Of a stretch of 8,889 bases of DNA, positions 1 to 5,634 are shown piece after piece. Numbering within the stretch: the first letter of the stretch is position 1; every line of letters begins with the position of its first letter. The position numbers and the translations under genes are program-made. The notes beneath the pieces are model-generated. The model worked only from the letters and a program-made list of their open reading frames with translations, had not been told where the DNA came from and did not search any database. The stretch lies in contig CANCSY010000123.1 of the NCBI GenBank assembly GCA_947380915.1, forward strand, positions 1 to 8,889. Reading direction: 5' to 3'. The DNA comes from Beijerinckiaceae bacterium. GTDB taxonomy: Bacteria; Pseudomonadota; Alphaproteobacteria; Rhizobiales; Beijerinckiaceae.

Positions 1-216
1 GTGTTCCCCGTTTTCTCCCCCATGATCGACTCGATCAAGGTCGTGCGTCGCGGCAAGGTCCGTCGCGCCAAGCTCTATTACCTGCGTGATCGTCGCGGCA
101 AGTCGGCCCGTATCGCCGAGAAGCAGGAGACCGTGGCCGAGCGGACCGCGCGCGTCGAGGCCAAGACTGCCAAGAAGGCCAAGGAAAAGGCCGCCAAGCT
201 CGCCGCTGGCAAGTAA
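1..216 (+). CDS. rplS: 50S ribosomal protein L19, C-terminal part (5' end outside window)
   Basis: L19 is a structural protein of the large ribosomal subunit at the interface with the 30S subunit. The visible 71 residues open with FPVFSP and continue with [19 protein letters not shown] and [10 protein letters not shown], the highly conserved C-terminal half of bacterial L19. A Lys/Ala/Glu-rich tail of about 25 residues follows, as is common in alphaproteobacterial L19. The first codon, GTG, reads as an internal Val rather than a start, because the family has roughly 50 residues upstream of this point. The gene ends with TAA at 214-216 and is followed by two hairpins, so it is probably the last gene of its operon. 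The identification is secure; only the missing 5' end is unknown. Confidence 0.97.
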   Translation: MFPVFSPMIDSIKVVRRGKVRRAKLYYLRDRRGKSARIAEKQETVAERTARVEAKTAKKAKEKAAKLAAGK

Positions 217-221
217 GCGCG

Positions 222-246
222 CGCGCCCCTCGGGCGCGAGGCTTTT
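222..246 (+). terminator. Weak GC-rich hairpin after rplS
   Basis: A perfect 7-bp stem, CGCGCCC pairing with GGGCGCG, closes a 3-base loop (229-231). It starts six bases after the L19 stop codon. It is followed by a short tract ending in TTTT at 243-246, which is a poor U-run. It may be an accessory terminator or an mRNA 3'-end stabiliser ahead of the stronger hairpin downstream. Confidence 0.4.
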
Positions 247-256
247 GCAAGATTTC

Positions 257-288
257 AACCCCGTCGCAGCCATGCGGCGGGGTTTTTT
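257..288 (+). terminator. Rho-independent terminator of the rplS operon
   Basis: AACCCCGTCGCA pairs with TGCGGCGGGGTT around the 4-base loop GCCA (269-272), giving a stem of up to 12 bp with a single T-G wobble. A run of six T follows at 283-288. This is a textbook intrinsic terminator placed about 40 bases after the L19 stop. Nothing else is evident between it and the end of the next, convergent gene at 420. Confidence 0.88.
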
Positions 289-419
289 GTTTGCTCTGAC
301 AACGGTTCAAGCATTTGCGGAACGGAATTGATCCTCCCAGCCTGATCAGTGGCTACAGGTCACATCGAGGTGATGGCTTGCATCAACGCCCTGTGGCATT
401 TGCGAGCAGGCGGTCGGGC

Positions 420-1103
420 TCAAGCGGCGTCGGCTGTCTGGGTGATCGTCAAACCCGACATGACGACGGTCTGGTGCGTGTAGCGGGCTTCGCTGAGGTT
501 ATCGACAATGAAGGCCGCGAGATCGATGCGGCTGATCGTCCGCTTGCGCCGCTCGCCTTTCGTGCTGGCTAGCCAGCGCCCGGTCGCCGCGCCGTCTGTC
601 AGGCCGACCGGTTGCACCAGTGTCCAGTCAAGGCCAGACGACTTGACCAGGTTCTCCTGCTGCTCCTTGTCGTTCATCTGCTCGCGCAGCAGCAGCCAGC
701 GAAAGATCCGTTTATGCATCGGGGGCAGCAACTTTCGGGTGTCGCCGACGCCGTAACTGGTGACGCAAACCAGTCGCTGCACGCAAGCCGCCTGCGCTGC
801 GGCGATCACATTCGCCGTCCCGATCTCGCAGATGTTCGGCGGCGTAATGCGCTTCATGCCCAACGCCAGCGCAAACGGGTTCCGGGAATCGCCCAGGGCG
901 ACCACGATGGCGTCATGACCGACCACAGCGCGCGCCACCGCGTCGGCGTCGGTCGCGTCGCCCACGATCACGGCGATGTCCTCGCGCTCAGGGAGCTTCG
1001 ACGCATCGCGTGCGAAGGCGGTCACCTGATGGCCCCTGGTCAGCAATGTCAGCGCCATCGCGCGCCCCACTCTGCCGGTCGCCCCGAATACAATGACCTT
1101 CAA
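420..1103 (-). CDS. NAD(P)-binding atypical SDR / NmrA-like reductase
   Basis: This 227-residue protein has an N-terminal Rossmann fold: strand MKVIVF, then the dinucleotide loop GATGRVG (residues 7-13, GxxGxxG), and GDAT at 48-51. VTSYGVGD at 114-121 follows the fifth strand, and SSGLDWTLVQP at about 155-165 is typical of the atypical SDR group that includes NmrA-like and biliverdin-reductase-like proteins. The classical YxxxK catalytic pair is not in its usual place, so a cytosolic NAD(P)H-binding oxidoreductase or redox-sensing role is all that can be claimed; the substrate is unknown. The start codon is TTG at 1103-1101, supported by an AGGAG six bases upstream and by the Rossmann strand beginning at once. 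It is transcribed toward rplS and faces away from the crt genes, so it is probably not part of the photosynthesis cluster. Confidence 0.85.
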   Translation of the reverse strand: MKVIVFGATGRVGRAMALTLLTRGHQVTAFARDASKLPEREDIAVIVGDATDADAVARAVVGHDAIVVALGDSRNPFALALGMKRITPPNICEIGTANVIAAAQAACVQRLVCVTSYGVGDTRKLLPPMHKRIFRWLLLREQMNDKEQQENLVKSSGLDWTLVQPVGLTDGAATGRWLASTKGERRKRTISRIDLAAFIVDNLSEARYTHQTVVMSGLTITQTADAA

Positions 1104-1109
1104 AGCAGA

Positions 1110-1114
1110 CTCCT
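1110..1114 (-). promoter_or_regulatory. Shine-Dalgarno AGGAG that sets a TTG start
   Basis: On the minus strand AGGAG at 1114-1110 lies six bases before TTG at 1103-1101. No ATG or GTG in this frame is better placed, since the dinucleotide-binding strand begins directly at the TTG. The ribosome binding site therefore decides the start of the reductase gene. Confidence 0.7.
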
Positions 1115-1334
1115 GATGCTACGCAGCGCCTCACGTGAAAATAGTCGAGTTTCGCATAGCTGTAAATTAGCTCAGGGATTCTAGCGGATCGGGCGTCATG
1201 GGGCGCCGAACAAGCGCTCGATGTTGTTCGTCAAATGTCCTGCCAAACAATGATTGCATGAGACAAATCTCAGAAAAGCCCGGCATCGGGGCAACATGGG
1301 GTTGCTGCTCGCTCAAGTCTGGCGAGCGATTTCA

Positions 1335-1363
1335 TTGACGGTCGCCGACCCGGACTTTATTGT
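1335..1363 (+). promoter_or_regulatory. Candidate sigma-70 promoter for the DUF2269 gene
   Basis: TTGACG at 1335-1340 matches five of six positions of the -35 consensus. Exactly 17 bases later TATTGT at 1358-1363 matches four of six -10 positions, including the first two and the last. Transcription would start near 1370, giving an untranslated leader of about 100 bases before the ATG at 1470. The call rests on sequence resemblance only. Confidence 0.45.
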
Positions 1364-1469
1364 CACACGATCAGCCCTGTCTCGCTGGGAGCATGTGTGG
1401 CGAACAATGGCGCCGCGCACTCGGTGATGCTGGATTTCTTTCGTCAAGGGCGCCTGGTGGACGTGGACC

Positions 1470-1937
1470 ATGTACGAATTTTTCAAGGCCCTCCATATCT
1501 TCGGATTGATCTTGATGGCGGGGAACGTCACCGTCACCGCCTTCTGGAAGGTGTTCGCTGATCGCACCTGCAAGACGCAGATCATCGGCTTTGCACAGTG
1601 GCTGGTGACAGTGACCGATTTTACTTTCACCCTGACCGGCGGCTTTCTGATGGTGATCGGGGGCTATGGCGCCGCGCTGGTGGGCGGCATACCCCTGTTC
1701 GAGACGCCCTGGCTGATCCTCGGCCAGCTCATGCTCGCTGTGTCAGGTGGCATCTGGCTGTTCATTCTGGTTCCGATCCAGATCAGGCAGGCGCGTTATG
1801 CGCGCGATTTCGCGATCATCGGCGACGTGCCGGAAGTGTACAAAAAGGACAGCCGCACCTGGCTGGTCTGGGGGCTGATTTCGACCGTGCCGCTGACCCT
1901 GGGCATGTATTCCATGGTGTTCAAGCCGTATTTCTGA
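1470..1937 (+). CDS. DUF2269-like integral membrane protein
   Basis: This 155-residue protein is almost entirely hydrophobic, with four likely transmembrane helices at about residues 7-27, 50-70, 81-103 and 130-150. The N-terminus (YEFFKALHIFGLILMAGN), a Gly-rich second helix with TGGFLMVIGGYG (56-67), and the soluble loop between helices 3 and 4 with PIQIRQARYARDF resemble the DUF2269 family of predicted inner-membrane proteins, whose function is unknown. His9 in the first helix is the only obvious membrane histidine, so a haem or metal role cannot be inferred. The ATG is chosen because the first helix starts right after it; the upstream ribosome binding site is weak. It lies 108 bases before crtC on the same strand and could be cotranscribed with it, but it looks like a flanking gene rather than a pigment gene. 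Confidence 0.72.
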   Translation: MYEFFKALHIFGLILMAGNVTVTAFWKVFADRTCKTQIIGFAQWLVTVTDFTFTLTGGFLMVIGGYGAALVGGIPLFETPWLILGQLMLAVSGGIWLFILVPIQIRQARYARDFAIIGDVPEVYKKDSRTWLVWGLISTVPLTLGMYSMVFKPYF

Positions 1938-2045
1938 GAATAGCGATGCAAGGACAGGCGCAGCCTCCAATGTGAGCGGCGCCCGGCGCCCCTTGCACCC
2001 CGCCCTCCCCAACAGATAACCTTTCACCCCTGCGGAGATGGCATC

Positions 2046-3032
2046 ATGTCAGGAGCTAAGTCGCCACCGACTTGTGACGGATCGCCGGGCGCATCAGTTC
2101 CTGGGCCTCGTTTCGACGCGCCGGTGGCGCGTGGCGGCTACAGCTGGTGGTACGTCGACGCATTCAGCGACGACGGCAAAAACGGCATCACCATCATCGC
2201 GCTGATCGGCAGCGTATTTTCGCCCTACTATGCGGCGATGCGGCGCCGCCCCATGGGGGGCGATCCGCTGCACCATCTGTCGCTGAATGTCGCGATCTAC
2301 GGCGAGGGCAAACGCTGGTGCATGACCGAACGCGGCCGAGACTCCCTGCAGCGCGACAAGACGCGGTTGCAGATCGGCCCCAGCTCGCTCGAATGGGATG
2401 GCGACAGCCTGATCATCCATATCGACGAAATCACTGTGCCGTTTCCCAAACGCCTTCGCGGTACGGTTCGGGTGCACCCCACCGCAGTGCTGGGGCAAGC
2501 CTATCCTTTGGACCCAGCCGGTCGTCACCACTGGGAGCCAATCGCCCCGTGCGCGCGTGTGGAGGTCGATCTCAATCGACCGTCGCTGCGCTGGTCGGGC
2601 CATGGCTACCTCGACTCGAACCGTGGCGACGAACCGCTGGAAGCGAGGTTCCGGCGTTGGGACTGGTCGCGCACGGCGCTGAAGCATGGCGCCGCTGTGC
2701 TCTACGACGTGACGCGCCGCGATGGCGACGGACCCGTGCTGGGCCTGCGCTTCGATCCCGCTGGCGGCGTCGAACCCTTCGAGGCGCCGCCGCGGATCAA
2801 ACTGCCGAAAACCATGTGGCGTGTCGAGCGCGAAACGAGGGTCGATCCGCAAGGCGGAGCGCGCGTTCTCGCGACGCTGGAAGACACGCCCTTTTACGCG
2901 CGGTCAGCGTTGGAGACCAACCTGCTTGGCGAAACGGCGACCGCCATGCATGAGAGCCTGTGCCTGGATCGGTTCGACTCCCGTTGGGTGCAAATGCTGC
3001 TGCCGTTCCGGATTCCGCGAGCGCTGCGCTAA
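2046..3032 (+). CDS. crtC: Carotenoid 1,2-hydratase (hydroxyneurosporene synthase)
   Basis: CrtC adds water to the 1,2 double bond of acyclic carotenoids such as neurosporene and lycopene, giving 1-hydroxy derivatives for the spheroidene or spirilloxanthin branch. Family signatures are visible along its 328 residues: GGYSWWYVDAFSDDG (30-44), IGSVFSPYYA (54-63), DPLHHLSLNVAIYG (73-86), MTERGRD (93-99), HHWEPIAPCARVEV (161-174), GHGYLDSNRGDEPLE (185-199) and RRWDWSR (203-209). The asparagine-aspartate pattern in GYLDSNRGDEP is typical of the family. The ATG has GGAG eight bases upstream (2034-2037); the first 20 residues are low-complexity and poorly conserved. It heads a plus-strand run of four closely packed genes. 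Oddly, it is not beside crtD on the same strand; a decayed crtC fragment occupies that place instead. Its sequence differs clearly from that relic, so it is not a recent duplicate. Confidence 0.95.
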   Translation: MSGAKSPPTCDGSPGASVPGPRFDAPVARGGYSWWYVDAFSDDGKNGITIIALIGSVFSPYYAAMRRRPMGGDPLHHLSLNVAIYGEGKRWCMTERGRDSLQRDKTRLQIGPSSLEWDGDSLIIHIDEITVPFPKRLRGTVRVHPTAVLGQAYPLDPAGRHHWEPIAPCARVEVDLNRPSLRWSGHGYLDSNRGDEPLEARFRRWDWSRTALKHGAAVLYDVTRRDGDGPVLGLRFDPAGGVEPFEAPPRIKLPKTMWRVERETRVDPQGGARVLATLEDTPFYARSALETNLLGETATAMHESLCLDRFDSRWVQMLLPFRIPRALR

Positions 3033-3052
3033 ACAAGTGGAAGGGGCGGACC

Positions 3053-3358
3053 ATGGATGAATTCTTTGCAGGCGGGGGCGCCATCACTGTAGTCCTGTGC
3101 CTGATTGTCGTGGAAGCCATCGTGCTGATGGTGCTCTGGCGGATGGGCCTGTGCCCCCTGCCGCCGCGCGCAACCCTGCTGATCCTAGCCCCCGGCACCT
3201 GCCTGTTGCTGGCGGCGCTTGCCGCCCTGTCCGGCGCCTCCTGGATGGGGGTGTCATCGCTTTTCTTCGTCGCGCTGATCATCCACCTCATCGATCTGCG
3301 GCAACGTTGGCAAGAACGCGCGCGCATGGACGCGCCGCCCGGTTCAGGCGTCAAGTAG
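3053..3358 (+). CDS. Small three-helix membrane protein of unknown function
   Basis: I do not recognise this 101-residue protein. Three hydrophobic segments are evident: about residues 11-29, 40-60 and 63-82, followed by a charged cytoplasmic-like tail beginning [11 protein letters not shown]. There is no signal-peptide cleavage motif and no cofactor-binding motif. The ATG at 3053 is chosen because a purine-rich stretch (GGAAGGGGCGGA) lies just ahead of it and the first helix starts soon after; longer in-frame upstream starts would run antisense-like through crtC. It follows the crtC stop by 20 bases and precedes the SDR gene by 25 bases, so cotranscription with both is likely. A role as a membrane partner for carotenoid modification is possible but only guilt by association. 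Confidence 0.7.
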   Translation: MDEFFAGGGAITVVLCLIVVEAIVLMVLWRMGLCPLPPRATLLILAPGTCLLLAALAALSGASWMGVSSLFFVALIIHLIDLRQRWQERARMDAPPGSGVK

Positions 3359-3383
3359 GTCTCTGATTGGAGCGGAAAGGCCG

Positions 3384-4310
3384 ATGGGCTGGACAAGGGT
3401 CGATATTCCCTCGCAAAGCGGGCGGCTCGCCGTCGTCACCGGGGCGACCGGCGGGCTCGGATACGAGACGGCGCAGGCGCTGGCTGCGGCGGGCGCAGAG
3501 GTTGTGCTGGCGGGCCGCGACGAGACCAAGGGCGCCCATGCGCTGGCCCGCCTGCGCGCAGCCCATCCCGGCGCCACGGTTCGTTTCGAGCGGCTCGATC
3601 TTGCGTCCCTCGCCTCGGTCGCCGCCTTTGCGGAAACGCTGCTCGCTGCAGGTCGCGGCCTCGATCTGCTGGTCAACAACGCCGGGGTCATGGCGCCGCC
3701 CGAACGGCGTGAGACGGTCGATAGATTCGAACTGCAGTTCGCCACCAACTATCTCGGCCATTTCGCCCTGACCGCGCGCTTGCTGCCACTCCTGCGGCGC
3801 GCTAGCGCGGCGCGCATGGTCAATGTCAGCAGCCTGGCTGCGACATTGAAGACGATCAATCTGGCCGACCTTCATTCGCAACAGGCCTATGTCCCGTTCC
3901 AGACCTATGGCATGACCAAGCTGGCGATGCTGATGTTCGCCCTGGAGTTTCAGCGCCGCAGCGAGAGTGCGGGCTGGGGGATCGCGGGGCTGGCCGCCCA
4001 TCCGGGCTTCGCCCGCACCGACATCATCAGCAACGGACCCGCCTCGTCCGGCTTGCGCGGCGCCCTGTGGCGGCGCACGAAATCGTTCCTGCTTCCCATG
4101 AGCCCGCCGGTCGGTCCGGCGGCCTTGCCGATCCTGCTCGCCGCGACATCGCCGGATGCGAAAGGCGGCGGGTATTATGGGCCGAGGTGGATGCTCGAAA
4201 TCATCGGCCCCCCCGGCCCGGCCAAGCTGCCCAAGCGAGCGCTCGATGGCGCAGCCGCCAGCCAGCTTTGGGAGACATCGGAACGGCTGGCCGGTGTGAG
4301 CTTCGCGTGA
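3384..4310 (+). CDS. Classical short-chain dehydrogenase/reductase (retinol-dehydrogenase-like)
   Basis: The 308-residue protein has every hallmark of a classical NADP(H)-dependent [11 protein letters not shown] (19-26) for cofactor binding, the AGRDETKG segment (43-50) with the arginine that usually favours NADP, NNAGVM (98-103), the catalytic serine in NVSS (147-150) and the YGMTK motif with Tyr175 and Lys179. [10 protein letters not shown] after the sixth strand is also typical. The extended C-terminal half (about residues 200-300) and the [12 protein letters not shown] segment (119-130) resemble the subgroup that includes retinol dehydrogenases and light-dependent protochlorophyllide oxidoreductases, but nothing shows the latter activity. 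Substrate unknown; a lipid or isoprenoid alcohol is a reasonable guess given the crt context. It sits 25 bases after the small membrane protein gene and 7 bases before the glycosyltransferase gene, consistent with one operon. Confidence 0.88.
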   Translation: MGWTRVDIPSQSGRLAVVTGATGGLGYETAQALAAAGAEVVLAGRDETKGAHALARLRAAHPGATVRFERLDLASLASVAAFAETLLAAGRGLDLLVNNAGVMAPPERRETVDRFELQFATNYLGHFALTARLLPLLRRASAARMVNVSSLAATLKTINLADLHSQQAYVPFQTYGMTKLAMLMFALEFQRRSESAGWGIAGLAAHPGFARTDIISNGPASSGLRGALWRRTKSFLLPMSPPVGPAALPILLAATSPDAKGGGYYGPRWMLEIIGPPGPAKLPKRALDGAAASQLWETSERLAGVSFA

Positions 4311-4317
4311 GGGGCCG

Positions 4318-5634
4318 GTGACGGTCGGGCGTGGTCCTGCGCGCATTCTGATCGTCTCCGACGCCTGGACGCCGCAGGTGAATGGCGTGGTGCGCACCCT
4401 CACCGCCGTCTCAGCCGAACTGCGCGCGATGGGCCACAGTGTCGAAGTGATCGGCCCCGACCGCTTCCGGACCATACCCTGCCCGACCTATCCGGACATC
4501 GGGCTGGCTTTGCTGCCGGGGCGTCGGCTGACGGGCCTCATCGAGGCGTTTCGACCCGACGCCCTGCACATCGCCACCGAAGGACCGCTCGGTCTTGCGG
4601 CGCGCGCCTTTGCATGTCGGCGCGGCCTGCATTTCACCACCGCCTACCACACGCGCTTTCCTGAATATCTCGCGGCGCGTCTCGGCCTTATGGGCCGCAG
4701 CGGGATCACGCATGCCATGACATCGCGCTTTCTGAAATGGTTCCACGCCCCCAGCCAGGGCGTGTTGGTCTCCACCGATAGCATGCGGGAGGAACTGGCC
4801 ATGGGCGGCTTTGTGCGGCTGCGGGCGTGGCCGCGCGGCGTCGATCTGTCGCTTTTCCACCCCGCCCTGCGCCAGGAGGCGCCGGATTTCACGGAACTGC
4901 CGCGACCGCTTTTCGCCTATATCGGGCGCGTCTCCGTGGAAAAGAACATCGGGGCCTTCCTCGACCTCGATCTACCGGGGACGAAACTCGTGGTCGGCGG
5001 CGGCCCACAATTGCGCGCGCTGGAAGGCGCCTATCCGAAGGTCCGCTTCGTCGGGCCAAGGACCGGGCGCGAATTGGCGCGGGCCTTCGCCAGCGCCGAC
5101 GTGCTGGTGTTTCCCAGTCTGACGGATACGTTCGGGCTGGTGGTGATCGAGGCGCTGGCGAGCGGCGCCCCGGTGGCGGCCTTTCCGGTGACAGGTCCGC
5201 GCGACATCCTCAGGGGCGTCGATGGTGTCGTGGGCGTGACCGACGCCGACCTGCGCCTGGCCTGCATGCGGGCCTTGACGCTCGAGCGCGCCGCCTGCCG
5301 GGCCCATGCCGAGGGGTTCACCTGGCGGGCCAGCGCCGAGGCCTTCCTCGAGAATCTGGTCCCGATCCATGGAGCGGCCAGCGTGACGCGTCAGGGCGCA
5401 GGGGTTGAGCGGGTCCTGGCGTCCGGCCCAGCGGCGCCGGGGGAAGAAGGCGCTGTTGCTGATTGCTTGTCGCCGGTCGTCGCTGAGCGCATCGATGGCC
5501 CACCAGATGTGACCACTGGGCGGAACGGAGCGGTCGAAGCCAGGTCCGCCATCACGCTGAGCGCCGCCTGCCGACCCGAGAGCGCCGCCATGGGCACGCC
5601 CGAGCCCGGATGCACGCCCCCGCCCGCCAGATAG
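4318..5634 (+). CDS. GT4-family glycosyltransferase with an aberrant antisense-derived C-terminus
   Basis: The first 350 residues form a complete GT-B glycosyltransferase of the GT4 type, close to sulfoquinovosyl- and GDP-mannose-dependent mannosyltransferases. The N-terminal domain opens with RILIVSDAWTPQVNGVVRTL (9-28) and includes TAYHTRFPEY (108-117). The C-terminal nucleotide-sugar domain has FAYIGRVSVEKN (199-210), VVGGGPQ (225-231), FVGPRTGRELA (244-254) and PSLTDTFGLVVIEALASGAPV (266-286), the region carrying the E-x7-E-like motif. The family normally ends near residue 350-380. Residues from about 351 to 438 show no family resemblance and are the antisense translation of a crtC relic and the crtD 3' end, so the native stop appears lost. 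The GTG start (4318) lies 7 bases after the SDR stop with GAGG upstream. Acceptor unknown: a membrane lipid or a hydroxylated carotenoid. Confidence 0.85.
   Translation: MTVGRGPARILIVSDAWTPQVNGVVRTLTAVSAELRAMGHSVEVIGPDRFRTIPCPTYPDIGLALLPGRRLTGLIEAFRPDALHIATEGPLGLAARAFACRRGLHFTTAYHTRFPEYLAARLGLMGRSGITHAMTSRFLKWFHAPSQGVLVSTDSMREELAMGGFVRLRAWPRGVDLSLFHPALRQEAPDFTELPRPLFAYIGRVSVEKNIGAFLDLDLPGTKLVVGGGPQLRALEGAYPKVRFVGPRTGRELARAFASADVLVFPSLTDTFGLVVIEALASGAPVAAFPVTGPRDILRGVDGVVGVTDADLRLACMRALTLERAACRAHAEGFTWRASAEAFLENLVPIHGAASVTRQGAGVERVLASGPAAPGEEGAVADCLSPVVAERIDGPPDVTTGRNGAVEARSAITLSAACRPESAAMGTPEPGCTPPPAR
5389..5547 (-). pseudogene. crtC: Decayed N-terminal fragment of a second crtC
   Basis: Read on the minus strand from 5547, one frame encodes GPGFDRSV, then GHIWWAIDALSDD, then a scrambled stretch, then SAFFPRRRWAGRQDPLNPCAL. 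This follows the order of the start of CrtC. Against residues 20-45 of the intact CrtC in this window (GPRFDAPV ... GYSWWYVDAFSDDGK) I count 13 identities over 26 ungapped positions. The later part aligns with the family's SVFSPYYAWA and DPLNHCALN motifs after a loss of about five codons. Homology stops at about 5389, where the sequence becomes antisense to the end of the glycosyltransferase gene; the remaining 240 or so residues are missing. It overlaps the crtD tail in another frame, as expected if crtC once followed crtD with a short overlap. No internal stop is present, but the fragment cannot be functional. Confidence 0.8.

Larger units (their letters stand above)
1104..1469. other. 366-base intergenic region between divergent genes
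   Basis: The region separates the minus-strand reductase from the plus-strand DUF2269 gene and must hold both 5' regions. It has a lower GC content in its left half (1130-1275) than the surrounding genes. Apart from the ribosome binding site at 1110-1114 and a promoter candidate at 1335-1363, I see only a 6-bp hairpin (GCTCGC 1307-1312 with GCGAGC 1322-1327) without a T-run. I found no convincing open reading frame, tRNA or TGT-N12-ACA site. Confidence 0.6.

Noticed and set aside
1307..1327. Hairpin GCTCGC/GCGAGC as a terminator
   Set aside because: The stem is only 6 bp with a 9-base loop and no T-run follows; it could be chance in GC-rich DNA.
1200..1400. PpsR-like sites near TGTCCTGCCAAACA and TGTGTGGCGAACA
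   Set aside because: Spacings between TGT and ACA are 8 and 7 bases, not 12, so they do not match the operator.
1313..1630. 105-codon minus-strand open frame across the DUF2269 start
   Set aside because: Half of it is antisense to the first helices of the membrane protein and the rest covers the promoter candidate; no motif and no ribosome binding site.
2094..2852. Minus-strand and second plus-frame open frames inside crtC
   Set aside because: CrtC signatures run through the whole crtC frame; these are shadow frames without recognisable motifs.
3384..4310. SDR as light-dependent protochlorophyllide oxidoreductase
   Set aside because: Similarity is at the level of the SDR subfamily only. 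Purple bacteria generally use the dark-operative enzyme, and no substrate-specific signature is visible.
3351..4475. Minus-strand open frame of 374 codons
   Set aside because: It lies antisense to the SDR and the start of the glycosyltransferase, both with clear family motifs, and shows no domain of its own.
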